Below are positions 40,201-44,943 of a DNA stretch of 64,000 bases, in pieces (within the stretch, counting starts at the first letter, position 1; each line of letters starts with the position of its first letter). A program made the position numbers and the translations under genes. This DNA is from Leptasterias polaris (Eukaryota; Echinodermata; Asteroidea; Forcipulatida; Asteriidae). Under the pieces are notes generated by a model. That model was not told the origin of the DNA. It ran no database searches and worked only from the letters and a program-made list of their open reading frames with translations. The stretch spans positions 1,674,001-1,738,000 of the forward strand of contig JAZGTN010000164.1 in the NCBI GenBank assembly GCA_037783415.1, written 5' to 3'.

Positions 40201-41329
40201 GTTTGGTTACATTGGTATGAATGAGAGAAACAAGATGGCGATGCCTTGATCTATTGGATGAGGGATTTGCACTATTTGTGTGAATAAAAAGAAATACATT
40301 TGTTAAAGGTTGTTGATCTTTTCTTCGTGTTTATAGATCACCTACAACGTGAAGCCTGTTCAGTTGACCCTCCTACGTCTCATCTACTCCCAAGCTAAGC
40401 AGAATGTCACCTACCACTGCAGAAACTCCAACGCTGTCCTAGACCGAGATGGTAGATCCGGCAATGCTCTTACCCTGGTAGGACCCCAAGGTGTACAGAT
40501 GAGCATCAAGAGTACTAAGAACGACTTGCAGTACGAAGTAGAAGGAACAGACGAATGCCGGGTAAGGAGAGGTTTTTGTTGCATTTTGTCCATAAACAGC
40601 TGACGTGCCTCATCAAGCAAAAGTTACAGCTGCTCCCACTCATATTAAGGCCCTTTCACTCACTTACGATAAAACAGATAGGCTACTCCACTTTGCATTC
40701 CATCAGTTTTCTTATTAACTGGAACACACTTATTGAAACGTTACGATTAAACCAACCGATCTGTTCAAGCCTTCATCTATTCTATACAGAGTTATTACTT
40801 GGTGTGCCGGTAAGACTTAAGCCACCCATAAATTTTGTTTTTGTTTTACCCTTTGACGCACAGTATGGCTCAACAAAACGAAAAGTATTTAAAACTTCAA
40901 AAACAAATCCAAGTGGAAGATTATTCTAAACTAAAAGATAAATTTGGTTTTCTTGCCTTAGTATTAGGCTACCCAATTAGTTACGCTAGTCTGCTAGATA
41001 GGCTAGCTTACTAGTTGGGCTAGCCTACTAGGCTAGCTTTCTAGTAGGCTAGTGAGGCTTGTACTAGAGCCTAACTAGTTAATTTTCAAACTGCCTCCCA
41101 CCTCAAAATACATTCACAGTTTCTCAATCAATGTTAATGATAACAATTTAATTAATGTTATTTATACCTTCATCCTTCTCAGGAACACGATGACGTTTGG
41201 AGAAAGACCACCGTTGTCTACACAACCAAGAAGACCGAACGTCTACCCCTCGTTGACGTTGCTGTGATGGACGTCGGAGAAAGCAACCAACAGTTTGGAA
41301 TAAATGTTGGTCCTGTCTGCTTCTCATAA
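610..41329 (+). CDS. SURF-containing fibrillar procollagen alpha chain (65 exons, 5' partial)
   Basis: Secreted extracellular-matrix protein that forms cross-striated fibrils after trimerisation in the ER and removal of propeptides. Order seen: six SURF modules (610-5257), an 8-nt microexon (5547-5554), minor helix and N-telopeptide (5823-8702), 336 perfect Gly-X-Y triplets in 46 exons (9140-37225), C-telopeptide (37888-38131), COLFI C-propeptide (38460-41329, stop TAA 41327). I placed each boundary by AG/GT signals plus reading phase. The exons total 6713 nt: two bases of a split codon plus 2237 whole codons including the stop, so the frame closes. Nearly all donors are GTAAGT-like. Family knowledge: SURF modules in the N-propeptide are typical of sea urchin fibrillar collagen (the 2-alpha type). 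The helix length (1008) is close to the 1014 residues of vertebrate type I. The start codon is not in the window. The gene symbol is left open because orthology was not tested. Confidence 0.95.
1330..1749 (+). CDS. SURF module 2 exon
   Basis: A 420-nt exon, phase 1-1, acceptor AAAACCCAG, donor GTTTGT (a weaker donor than its neighbours). It encodes a 140-residue SURF module with the signature [19 protein letters not shown] and four cysteines (LGC, YLC, SC, EC). It begins [12 protein letters not shown], close to the [12 protein letters not shown] start of module 4, which suggests these two modules are near relatives within the array. Same job as module 1. Confidence 0.9.
2106..2290. other. GC-rich unidentified segment in SURF intron 2
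   Basis: This ~185-bp stretch is much more GC-rich than the surrounding intron and is open on both strands. It looks like an inserted repeat or gene fragment, but I recognise no family. The intron 1750-2347 is otherwise AT-rich. Confidence 0.3.
2348..2782 (+). CDS. SURF module 3 exon
   Basis: A 435-nt exon, phase 1-1, acceptor TCTCAACAG, donor GTAAAT. It encodes a 145-residue module with the signature [19 protein letters not shown] and cysteines in VDC, YLC, DC and MC. The frame stays open upstream to an ATG at 2041, but that extension crosses a GC-rich intronic segment with no SURF similarity, so the exon start is set by the acceptor and the shared GV start of the modules. Confidence 0.9.
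3224..3655 (+). CDS. SURF module 4 exon
   Basis: A 432-nt exon, phase 1-1, acceptor GTTTCTTCAG, donor GTAAAC. It encodes a 144-residue module starting [12 protein letters not shown], with the signature [19 protein letters not shown] and four cysteines (LGC, YLC, RC, EC). Intron 3 (2783-3223) shows no recognisable feature. Confidence 0.9.
4152..4577 (+). CDS. SURF module 5 exon
   Basis: A 426-nt exon, phase 1-1, acceptor TTTCATTACAG, donor GTGAGT. It encodes a 142-residue module with the signature [19 protein letters not shown] and four cysteines (LSC, YMC, KC, KC). The preceding intron (3656-4151) is AT-rich with a short ATT repeat near 4107-4127 and nothing else recognised. Confidence 0.9.
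4838..5257 (+). CDS. SURF module 6 exon, with an RGD tripeptide
   Basis: A 420-nt exon, phase 1-1, acceptor CTGATCCAG, donor GTAAGA. It is the last SURF module before the helix, about 140 residues, with the more divergent signature [19 protein letters not shown] and cysteines in VPC, FMC, KC and NC. At 5170-5181 it encodes R-G-D-N, followed by Pro-Ser, in the loop after the second cysteine where the other modules have unrelated residues. The C-terminal end NCVKG joins the 8-nt microexon at 5547. Confidence 0.9.
5547..5554 (+). CDS. 8-nt microexon joining the SURF array to the minor helix
   Basis: The sequence CTGTTAAG lies between CTCACAG (acceptor, ending 5546) and GTAAGC (donor from 5555). 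SURF module 6 ends in phase 1 and the next exon must start in phase 0 to read Gly-X-Y. Splicing directly would frameshift. Eight nucleotides restore the frame and give Ala-Val-Lys. No other AG lies in the pyrimidine-rich stretch just upstream, so a larger version of this exon is not available. Inferred from phase and splice signals, not from a transcript. Confidence 0.75.
5614..5691. repeat. 39-bp tandem duplication
   Basis: Two adjacent, essentially identical 39-bp copies starting AACCCTGGAGTAACAG, in the intron after the microexon. Their identity suggests a recent event. Confidence 0.85.
5823..7609 (+). CDS. N-propeptide minor triple-helix exons (four)
   Basis: Exons 5823-5879 (57 nt), 6263-6313 (51), 6773-6826 (54) and 7532-7609 (78), all phase 0. 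The first begins [15 protein letters not shown]: four triplets that include an RGD. A break (ADIPDLSAYSP) spans the first and second exons. Exons two to four then give about 17 triplets ending GQPGPPGE. This matches the position and approximate length of the vertebrate minor helix in the N-propeptide (family knowledge). Introns hold a 39-bp tandem duplication (5614-5691) and a SINE (6880-7217). Confidence 0.88.
6880..7217 (-). mobile_element. tRNA-Leu-derived SINE, minus strand
   Basis: Read on the minus strand from 7217: a tRNA-like head with CAAGAGCACCGGATTC and a B box GGTTCGAGTCCC, then a body with the TGGTTAAGTTCATG-type tail and GGTGTTTCTGGTTCCC. It shares its body with the plus-strand copy at 37259-37603 and the minus copy at 51495-51822. 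Confidence 0.75.
8376..8590 (+). repeat. Dispersed repeat, copy 1
   Basis: Shares a ~200-bp stretch (ACTCTTCCTACTT...AGTCTGATTTG through CAAAGGACCAA.TATCATGCCTGC) with 63690-63890 in the same orientation, and a shorter related stretch occurs at 57345-57425. Family unknown; it lies in the intron before the N-telopeptide exon. Confidence 0.75.
8619..8702 (+). CDS. N-telopeptide and N-proteinase-site exon
   Basis: An 84-nt phase-0 exon, acceptor GTTTTTAG, donor GTAAAA. It is non-collagenous and very rich in Gln, Tyr and Ser. It lies between the minor helix and the first major-helix exon, so it must hold the N-propeptide junction. The segment [10 protein letters not shown] resembles the vertebrate proalpha1(I) context FAP|Q, where ADAMTS procollagen N-proteinases cut, six residues before the helix here. 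Cleavage is inferred, and echinoderm collagens with SURF modules may retain the N-propeptide. Confidence 0.85.
8980..9084. repeat. 35-bp unit, three tandem copies
   Basis: A unit starting GGGAAGTGGGTCAGGAAATC is repeated three times head-to-tail with almost no divergence, about 55 bp upstream of the first major-helix exon. Confidence 0.9.
9140..14876 (+). CDS. Major triple helix, exons 1-10 (triplets 1-68)
   Basis: Phase-0 exons, each starting with a Gly codon: 9140-9184 (45 nt), 10269-10322 (54), 11143-11196 (54), 11800-11853 (54), 12268-12321 (54), 12765-12863 (99), 13411-13464 (54), 14097-14141 (45), 14266-14319 (54), 14778-14876 (99). No Gly is missing. Exon 5 carries GHKGWR; its Lys is helix residue 84, in the position of the vertebrate N-terminal cross-link lysine K87. 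Introns contain a 35-bp triplicate (8980-9084, just upstream), a terminal-inverted-repeat element (10404-10578), poly-G (11231), a 36-bp triplicate (12953-13066) and two SINE copies (13550-13920). The rest is AT-rich with nothing recognised. Confidence 0.95.
10404..10578. mobile_element. Short TIR element (MITE), ~175 bp
   Basis: Ends are imperfect inverted repeats of about 24 bp: ATAGACCTTATGCATATGACGTCA on the left (positions 10404-10427) and its near complement at 10556-10578. The interior is GC-richer than the intron and has no coding potential. A nonautonomous DNA transposon is the likely class. Confidence 0.75.
11231..11253. repeat. Poly-G tract
   Basis: A run of 23 consecutive G on the plus strand, followed by a 14-G run at 11475-11488 in the same intron. 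Both could form G-quadruplex DNA, or G-rich intronic RNA. Run lengths may be affected by sequencing. Confidence 0.8.
12953..13066. repeat. 36-bp unit, three tandem copies, containing a tRNA A-box-like sequence
   Basis: The unit AGATACCTCAGTTGGTAGAG followed by CGCCAAGAACCCCAAG is repeated three times. CTCAGTTGGTAGAGCGCC is the D-arm (A box) of many tRNA genes, so the array seems to have grown from a SINE head fragment. Confidence 0.85.
13550..13920 (+). mobile_element. Two adjacent tRNA-derived SINE copies
   Basis: The second copy (about 13736-13920) has an A-box-like TGGTCTAGTGG, a B box GGTTCGAATC at ~13795, and a tail with GTGAGCGG-like and GTGTGTGGGTAAAAACAC sequence. A more decayed copy at about 13550-13660 keeps the TTCGAATCCCACC B box and the GTGTATGGGTAAAACGC tail. 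Both lie in the intron between helix exons 7 and 8. Confidence 0.65.
15384..20682 (+). CDS. Major triple helix, exons 11-18 (triplets 69-119)
   Basis: Phase-0 exons: 15384-15428 (45 nt), 16619-16672 (54), 17645-17743 (99), 17877-17930 (54), 18200-18253 (54), 19072-19125 (54), 19698-19751 (54), 20638-20682 (45). All triplets are perfect Gly-X-Y, with many Gly-Ala and Gly-Ser triplets. The intron after exon 11 is dominated by the 18-bp minisatellite at 15541-16270. The intron of only 133 nt at 17744-17876 is among the shortest in the gene. Introns after exons 14, 15 and 17 carry tandem or dispersed repeats listed separately. Confidence 0.95.
15541..16270. repeat. 18-bp intronic minisatellite, about 40 copies
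   Basis: Head-to-tail repeats of AGTTCTCATGCAGACTCA with CATGCAG/CCTGCAG and ACT/ACC/ACA variants. The period is a multiple of three and contains no stop codon in several frames, so open frames of over 200 codons appear on both strands. These are artefacts of the repeat: the block sits between helix exons 11 and 12. Confidence 0.95.
17464..17540 (+). mobile_element. tRNA-like fragment (SINE head)
   Basis: Contains CTTGGTTCGAATCCGAGAGGG, a B-box-like T arm, preceded by a degraded D-arm region. Too decayed to be a tRNA gene. Confidence 0.4.
17945..18150. repeat. ~67-bp unit, three diverged tandem copies
   Basis: Units start near 17949, 18014 and 18083 with TGCTTAC(C/T)GTT, include GGTTACC.CATCTCTGTTTTG, and fill most of the intron between helix exons 14 and 15. 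Confidence 0.8.
19921..20440 (+). repeat. Dispersed repeat, two adjacent copies
   Basis: Two copies (about 19921-20115 and 20217-20440) share CTAGTGGATGATACCC, GGCAACGTGCCCCT and CTTGAAGTGGCCG. The first has an internal deletion. A third copy lies at 23392-23545 in the next helix segment. Family not recognised. Confidence 0.7.
20701..21120. repeat. ~105-bp unit, four tandem copies
   Basis: Units begin at 20701, 20808, 20912 and 21018 with ACC.TTGTTGCTTC and end with CTTTTGTCAAAAGT plus TTTAACCGATGTT. They start just inside the intron after helix exon 18. Confidence 0.85.
21252..25408 (+). CDS. Major triple helix, exons 19-26 (triplets 120-182)
   Basis: Phase-0 exons: 21252-21305 (54 nt), 21650-21694 (45), 22380-22433 (54), 23125-23178 (54), 23701-23808 (108), 23926-24024 (99), 24176-24274 (99), 25355-25408 (54). 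Perfect Gly-X-Y throughout. The 108-99-99 run is separated by introns of just 117 and 151 nt. In vertebrate fibrillar genes the equivalent stretch is cut into 54+54, 54+45 and 99, so boundaries coincide while two introns differ. The intron 22434-23124 holds a tRNA-like SINE; the intron 24275-25354 holds a TIR element. Confidence 0.95.
22517..22891 (-). mobile_element. tRNA-like SINE unit flanked by ~75-bp direct repeats
   Basis: On the minus strand: a ~150-bp leader, then a tRNA-like segment (22597-22670; AGATAGCTCAGTTGGTAGAGC and GGTTCAAATCCCGC), then a ~75-bp tail. The tail sequence (22517-22592) recurs almost exactly on the other side of the leader at 22815-22891, making direct repeats 296 bp apart. 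The tRNA-like part has a 7-bp acceptor stem, but the nucleotide before the anticodon is C instead of U, so a working tRNA is unlikely. Confidence 0.7.
24429..25118. mobile_element. TIR element with repeated TTTTCACGAA motif
   Basis: The left end (24429-24468: GGTTAGGGTTA ... ACCGTTTTCACGAAGAGGCA) matches the reverse complement of the right end (25079-25118). Inside, TTTTCACGAA(G/C) recurs at about 24634, 24726, 24768 and 24858. No transposase is encoded. It is a nonautonomous DNA element of about 690 bp with interior copies of its terminal motif, in the intron between helix exons 25 and 26. Confidence 0.75.
26096..31478 (+). CDS. Major triple helix, exons 27-36 (triplets 183-254)
   Basis: Phase-0 exons: 26096-26149 (54 nt), 27551-27604 (54), 28056-28109 (54), 28510-28563 (54), 29108-29161 (54), 29593-29700 (108), 29872-29925 (54), 30421-30474 (54), 31020-31073 (54), 31371-31478 (108). 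Perfect Gly-X-Y. Exon 31 (29108) uses a poor acceptor, TTCTATTCAAAG, with a purine-rich end. Intron 26150-27550 carries nested inverted-repeat elements. Introns near 30.1, 30.7 and 31.2 kb carry an element fragment and SINEs. Confidence 0.95.
26832..26972. mobile_element. Foldback insertion 1
   Basis: Arms 26832-26894 and 26911-26972 are reverse complements with mismatches (GATCCATTAAGCC ... TTGACCAATCACAGCCGCG against CGCGGTTGTGATTGGTCAA ... GGCTTAATGGATC), with a ~16-bp loop. Confidence 0.85.
26989..27159. mobile_element. Foldback insertion 2, ~80-bp arms
   Basis: Arms 26989-27068 and 27080-27159 pair nearly perfectly, from GGTATACACCAATCCG at the outer end to CTTGCG/CGCAAG near an 11-bp loop. 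High arm identity suggests it is younger than foldback 1. Confidence 0.9.
30091..30360. mobile_element. Decayed copy of the TTAAAGG MITE family
   Basis: Contains AGTAATTGTCAAAGGCCAGTATCC, CATAAAATAACAAACCTGTGAAAG and an ending CACCCTTTAAAGG, matching the copy at 42457-42833 with many changes. Lies between helix exons 33 and 34. Confidence 0.65.
30662..30920 (+). mobile_element. tRNA-derived SINE of another family
   Basis: A head ending in the B-box-like CCCGGTTCAAATCCCACC is followed by TGGGTTTTCAGTCCC and a tail reading GTGATTAAGTTCACTTTATAAG, ending in an A-rich stretch. The TTTCAGTCCC... CTAAAACTGAA body recurs as a fragment at about 38190-38290. Confidence 0.6.
31194..31310 (+). mobile_element. 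Truncated tRNA-Leu SINE fused to a poly-C run
   Basis: ACTGGACTCAAGCTCTGGTG (anticodon-arm region of tRNA-Leu CAA) and GGTTCGAGTCCCGG are followed by a run of about 22 C (31269-31290). It ends ~60 bp before helix exon 36. Confidence 0.7.
32205..37225 (+). CDS. Major triple helix, exons 37-46 (triplets 255-336)
   Basis: Phase-0 exons: 32205-32258 (54 nt), 32770-32823 (54), 33207-33314 (108), 34146-34253 (108), 35027-35134 (108), 35412-35465 (54), 35765-35818 (54), 36674-36727 (54), 36953-37024 (72), 37154-37225 (72). Perfect Gly-X-Y. Exon 43 (35765) starts GHKGWG, placing Lys at helix residue 927, the counterpart of vertebrate K930. The two 72-nt exons break the 54/45 pattern at the very end of the helix. 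The end of exon 39 has been duplicated into its downstream intron (33391-33845). Confidence 0.95.
33391..33845 (+). repeat. Tandem array copying the end of helix exon 39 and its donor site
   Basis: Downstream of exon 39 (33207-33314) the intron holds five copies of a unit made of the last ~45 nt of the exon, the donor and adjoining intron. Copies 1-3 start near 33390, 33499 and 33608 (109-bp period). Copies 4 and 5 are shorter, with a 76-bp period. Copies 3-5 keep intact GTAAGT donors at 33655, 33731 and 33807; copies 1 and 2 have lost the donor. The 76-bp copies are nearly identical to each other, so that step is recent. Confidence 0.9.
33601..33654 (+). other. Cryptic 54-nt collagen exon candidate
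   Basis: Within copy 3 of the array, exactly 54 nt lie between an AG (TCACTCTTAG ending 33600) and GTAAGT (33655). In phase 0 it reads LQM followed by [15 protein letters not shown], five perfect triplets after one non-Gly triplet. If included it would add 18 residues with one interruption. The acceptor's pyrimidine tract is poor, and the 843-residue spacing of the cross-link lysines is met without it, so it is probably skipped or rare. Confidence 0.35.
34495..34770 (+). repeat. Dispersed repeat shared with 38787-39040
   Basis: AAGAACTCACTCCG.GGCAGTGAAGTTA through TACCTCACCATGCAATGCCT is found in both introns in the same orientation. The downstream copy is preceded by CTAGTCGAAACGTTGAGACC. 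Family not recognised. Confidence 0.75.
37259..37603 (+). mobile_element. Full-length tRNA-Leu(CAA)-derived SINE
   Basis: Head: GGCCGAGCGGTTAAGAGCAC (A box), GACTCAAGCTC (anticodon arm with CAA), and GGTTCAAGTCCCGG (B box). The body holds GTACTAGGATTGGTAGTGCA and CCGGTGTTTCTGGTTC, with an AT-rich tail from TTGGTTTTATTACCAG. It is the best preserved of four copies in the window and lies between helix exon 46 and the first C-telopeptide exon. Confidence 0.8.
37888..38131 (+). CDS. C-telopeptide exons (24 nt and 60 nt)
   Basis: Exons 37888-37911 (24 nt: GALSYSQG) and 38072-38131 (60 nt: [20 protein letters not shown]), both phase 0. Acceptors are CTACACAG and TATTTACAG; donors GTAAGT and GTGAGT. 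The repeat breaks after GAL, so the rod ends here. The single Lys in GGNKGP is the only telopeptide lysine at this end and so the candidate lysyl-oxidase substrate (inference from family knowledge). Gly, Ser and Tyr dominate, as in other fibrillar C-telopeptides. Confidence 0.88.
38460..39603 (+). CDS. C-propeptide (COLFI) exons 1-2, with BMP1-like site
   Basis: Exons 38460-38616 (157 nt, ends phase 1) and 39500-39603 (104 nt, ends phase 0). The first begins [12 protein letters not shown]; a Gly|Asp-Asp junction fits the procollagen C-proteinase (BMP1/tolloid) preference. A helical stretch follows ([16 protein letters not shown]), where vertebrate chains have the coiled-coil stalk. Then come [15 protein letters not shown] and [15 protein letters not shown]. 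Relative to proalpha1(I) the C1 and C4 cysteines are kept at identical spacing (33 residues inclusive), but C2 is Asn and C3 is Ser. Most of the ligands of the calcium loop (DPNQGC in vertebrates) are also altered. Confidence 0.93.
38787..39040 (+). repeat. Dispersed repeat, second copy
   Basis: Counterpart of 34495-34770, lying between C-propeptide exons 1 and 2. It has acquired an extra ~30 bp (GTGTTACCGCAAACC region) not present in the other copy. Confidence 0.75.
39904..41329 (+). CDS. C-propeptide (COLFI) exons 3-5 and stop codon
   Basis: Exons 39904-39978 (75 nt), 40337-40561 (225) and 41183-41329 (147, with TAA at 41327). Hallmarks are [19 protein letters not shown] (conserved N-glycosylation sequon NVT before C6), TDEC (C7), and the terminal block ending [11 protein letters not shown] (C8), nearly identical to the vertebrate end. 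Together with C1, C4 and C5 this gives six cysteines, enough for the three intrachain bonds. This domain directs chain selection and trimerisation in the ER. Confidence 0.95.
40945..41075. repeat. CTAG-rich degenerate repeat cluster
   Basis: Short runs of GGCTAG, CTAGCCT and CTAGTAGGCTAG recur in both orientations over ~130 bp in the last intron. Palindromic and simple; origin unknown. Confidence 0.6.
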
Positions 41330-41940
41330 AAACGTTCTGTCCGGTGTTGACTCTATAGCAGCGTAGAATTTATTCACAGCATTAACTCATGGGGAAGTCT
41401 TTATACTTGTTTATAAACCTATAGGGTAATAGCCTCAGCTCTCGCTGCTGTTTCAGAGTCACACTTTGAAAAACTGCTTTAAAAAAAAAAAAATCACAAC
41501 TGAGGTTAGTTGATGTAAAAGAAACTACCAAAGTTGTTTTTGTGGTGCTTTTTAAAACTTTTTTAATAAAAAAAAAAACATTGGAAATTCTTTTTTTGGA
41601 GGTGTGTGTACGGAGTGTTGAATTTTTCCAGGTCGGGCAACTGCGCTTTTTGGTTGTTTGAAACGTCCTGTGAACTAACTGCTTGTTGAAAAGACAAAAC
41701 TGGTGCTAGAATCCCTGGTAGGCAGGCTGGCAATAAAGCTGTGTGACTTGACTGCCAGGGTTGTCCCTTGATAGGTAGTAGAACTGTATTTCTCCTTTAA
41801 GTGTTTTAGTGCTCATAATTGTCTATGTTTTGAGAGGTGGCAAAATGCAGGGTTTCCAAATATCACCATTGCAACAATTTCTTCTTTCTTAAAGATAATC
41901 AGTAAAATCATGTTAAATGTTAATTGTTACTAACTTTATA

Positions 41941-42000
41941 GAGGATTTTGGGTTGAACAAAGAAAAATTGACTAGAGCGGGATTGGTTTATTATTTGATA
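41941..42000 (-). mobile_element. Fragment of the tRNA-like SINE seen at 22517-22891
   Basis: GATTTTGGGTTGAACAA and GACTAGAGCGGGATT match the tail and T-arm of that element, then jump to TTTATTATTTGATA. A rearranged remnant in the 3' UTR region. Confidence 0.7.
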
Positions 42001-42151
42001 ACTTTATAGAGGCTGACAAATGTATTTCTCCCTGTTTAGTTTTCTGAAGTAATACTTTAGATTCTGTATACCAGTACGTACTTAAAATTGTATCCGTTGA
42101 AACAGAAAATTTAAATAAATCTAAACTGTTTTTGAAAGTTGCAACTTGACA

Positions 42152-42341
42152 AGTTTATATATCCACCTTTCAAAGTAATGGTAGAGTCTTCCTTTGACTA
42201 AGTTCATATTTACTGAACATCAACAGCATTTTATCTGTCGTATAACAGTTTATATATCCACCTTTCAAAGTAATGGTAGAGTCTTCCTTTGACTAAGTTC
42301 ATATTTACTGAACATCAACAGCATTTTATCTGTCGTATAAC
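42152..42341. repeat. 95-bp perfect-looking tandem duplication at the 3' end of gene 1
   Basis: AGTTTATATATCCACCTTTC begins both copies (42152 and 42247), and each ends CTGTCGTATAAC. It precedes the distal AATAAA at 42391, so it lies in the longest possible 3' UTR. Confidence 0.9.
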
Positions 42342-42456
42342 CATTCATCTTGCATTTTTGCTGCTTCTGTTGTGTGTTTTATTTAGACTTAATAAAGCTT
42401 CCCTATGTCAGAAAGTTTGTTTGTCATCTAAGTTTTTATTTGTTTGTCAGACTCGG

Positions 42457-42833
42457 TTAAAGGCACTGAACACGTTTTGTAACTGTCAAAGACCAGTATT
42501 CTCACTTGGTGTATCCCAACATATGCATAAAATAACAAGCCTGTGAAAAATTGGGCTCAATTGGTCATTGAAGTTGCAAGAAAATGATGAAAGAAAAAAC
42601 ACCCTTGTTGTACAAATTAGTGTGCATTCAGATAGCAATAAAAGGCTTCTGGCCAGAAGTCTTTTATTATTTTAGTGAGAAATTACCTCTTTCTCAAAAA
42701 CTACGTTACTTCAGAGGGAGTCGTTTCTCACAATGTTTTATACTATCAACAGCTCTCTGTTGGTCGTTACCAAGTAAGTGTTTATGCTAATATATATTTT
42801 GAGTAATTACCTAATGTGTACCAGTGCCTTTAA
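42457..42833. mobile_element. Intact TTAAAGG MITE, 377 bp
   Basis: Ends TTAAAGGCACTG and CAGTGCCTTTAA are inverted; the interior is non-coding. TTAA at each edge fits an element inserting at TTAA. Related copies lie at 26500-27169, 30091-30360 and 60707-60813. Confidence 0.75.
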
Positions 42834-43202
42834 ATTAAAAAAAAAGAAGAGAAAATCATCTGATGAAAAATGAGTTAAAACACAACATAAGCAGTAGGTA
42901 AAAAAGAAAGGGTTGTGTGAGGGGGGCAGTTTGTGATGGCCGACCGCCATTATACCTGTCAAGTAACAATCTTAGAGGGACATGCTTTGGGCTATAAAAA
43001 GCATTCCTTATGTAATGAATACAGTTCAAAAGATATTTGAAAAGTAGAATATAATGATCTATACAAATATACTGTGTGGTTTTCCTTCTGAACTTACATG
43101 GTCCACAATTTTATAGAACCCCATTTTTGACAGCTAAACAAATGACTTTATTTTATCCTCCCCAGCATTTTTGTTTTTAATTCTTAAGTTTAAACTGTTG
43201 TG

Positions 43203-43482
43203 TACAGAAGTGTATTGCCGCCACATGAAAATAATAAAAAAATCTCTTATCATGTACTTATCATGTATGTACACGATAACTTATCGTGTATGTACACGAT
43301 AACTTATCGTGTATGTACACGATAACTTATCGTGTACATACATGTAACTTATCGTGTACGTACACAATAACTCATCCTTTACGTACACGATAACTCATCC
43401 TTTACGTACACGATAACTCATCCTGTACGTACACGATAAGAGCGATTTTTTTGTTATTCATGCGGCGGCAACACTTCCGTAG
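43203..43482. mobile_element. TIR element with palindromic 23-bp subrepeats
   Basis: Outer arms (43203-43255 and 43432-43482) pair around GAAGTGT.TTGCCGCC and AAAAAAATC.CTCTTATC. The middle is a tandem array of CTTATCGTGTATGTACACGA followed by TAA, itself nearly palindromic, with variants ending TCATCCTTTACGTACACGA. Confidence 0.8.
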
Positions 43483-44817
43483 TTGTGTGTGTGATCACGA
43501 TGTTGCTTTCCTTGGAATCCCAACTTAACATATATACACGTAAAGTTGGTGTAGCTGCACAAAATCCACCTCCTTGCTAGTCTTGGGCAATAATACATAA
43601 ACTGCAAGCAAGTTGATATGGGAAAAAGAACATTTTCTGGTGTGTTTTTTCTATAAAAAATTCCAAACGGCTGACCTGCCAACAAATTAAAAGAATTCTT
43701 AAGTTTAGTTGTTCGAAAATATGTTTGATTGGTTTTCAAAAGGCTGAGAGACTTAAACTACTTTTTTAGTATTTTTGATTATTTAGAATTTTTGCCTATG
43801 GGAGTTGAACCATGGAGAAAGAACCGAGTGGTGCACATTATCGGAGGACATTTCAAATGATACCGCCCTCTTCGTCTTCGTTGTAGTGTGAAAGCAGACG
43901 ACATCGATCATACAACGAGAGCACGCGAGTCGAATGTTGAATGAATGTTGAAAGACAACTGCCGAAGAGAGAAAAAGAGAGGAAAATGTTGATGTTTTCA
44001 GTACCGTAAGTATGAAAACTTGTCCTGTTTATGTGTTCAGTTAACAAGGTTTTCGCTAATGAGCTTTGCAGGTTTCGCGGCGCCCCCAGGATCGGAAGAC
44101 AGGTCGACCTCATTCTCAGTCAGTAAAAGTGTCGGATGTTGCCATAAATCGTCTCATAGGGTTAATTCTTTATAATCTTATTAAATGGAGAAATAAAGCC
44201 CAATATTCCTTCAAAGTAAATATGAAGAAACTGTAAAATTGTAGGTCTGATGTCTGGTCGGCCAGCGGCTGCATGTCAACAAGTGAAGTGTCATCTATCG
44301 TTACAATCCACTATCCAGGAGGAGAGGCTGGAGATTATTTTATTTTTAAAGGGACACACTGGCTTCGTTGGGCTATTTTGGCTACAATCAAAATAGACTA
44401 GACTAAAACATGACTCCAAAGGTCTTCCAGGAATGGAGAAGAACGGTTCCTAAAAGAAACCATCAATTTTGGCCGTTTTTGAGCATTTTTCAAAAAACGA
44501 AGGTCACATGGGTTGTTCGGATAACCCTCGTGATTTTTGGAGACTTTAGTTGTACTTCCAGCCGTATTAAAAATTAATTACTGTACCGAATTCAACTCTG
44601 TTTTTTTAACAAGTATTCATGAGTATTTGACAAAAGAAAATATGTATTCAAATTATGGATACAACTTGTAAATAATTACAAAAAATTGAACGTAAGATTT
44701 TATTTCAGAGAGGCCGAGTAACGGAAGCGTGTTTTACAGTACACAGTGTGGGGACTAGCTACGCGTCACACAGGGGCAATTGTGTAGCTGGCTGGCAGTG
44801 TCTCGGTGGGGCTCACC

Positions 44818-44943
44818 ATGACGGAAACCCCTGAGCCAAAAGATAGCTGTACCTGGAAGCCCATGAACGTGGGAGGGGTAGGGAACCAGACCACCAACTA
44901 CATTGTTGTCATTGCGGGTTTGTTAGTCGGTAAACCTCGCTGA
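44818..44943 (+). CDS. Possible short exon or small ORF inside the 1.7-kb element
   Basis: The ATG at 44818 has a good context (CTCACCATGA). The 41-codon frame starts MTETPEPKDSCTWKP and contains a hydrophobic NYIVVIAGLLVG. A donor (GTCG|GTAAAC) at 929/930 would leave it in phase 1. Base composition is unlike the AT-rich surroundings. It could be a first exon captured by the element, or chance. No partner exon was found. Confidence 0.25.
   Translation: MTETPEPKDSCTWKPMNVGGVGNQTTNYIVVIAGLLVGKPR

Larger units (their letters stand above)
41330..42396 (+). other. 3' UTR with alternative poly(A) signals
   Basis: AATAAA hexamers occur at 41565-41570 (followed by an A-run), 41732-41737 (GGCAATAAAGCTG), 42114-42119 and 42391-42396 (TTAATAAAGCTT, followed by T-rich sequence). 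Any of the first, second or last could end the transcript. The last lies just beyond a 95-bp tandem duplication. Which are used cannot be told from sequence. Confidence 0.6.

Noticed and set aside
40562..40929. Open frames running past the donor of the 225-nt C-propeptide exon
   Set aside because: They are intronic read-through; the COLFI frame continues at 41183 with the conserved terminal block.
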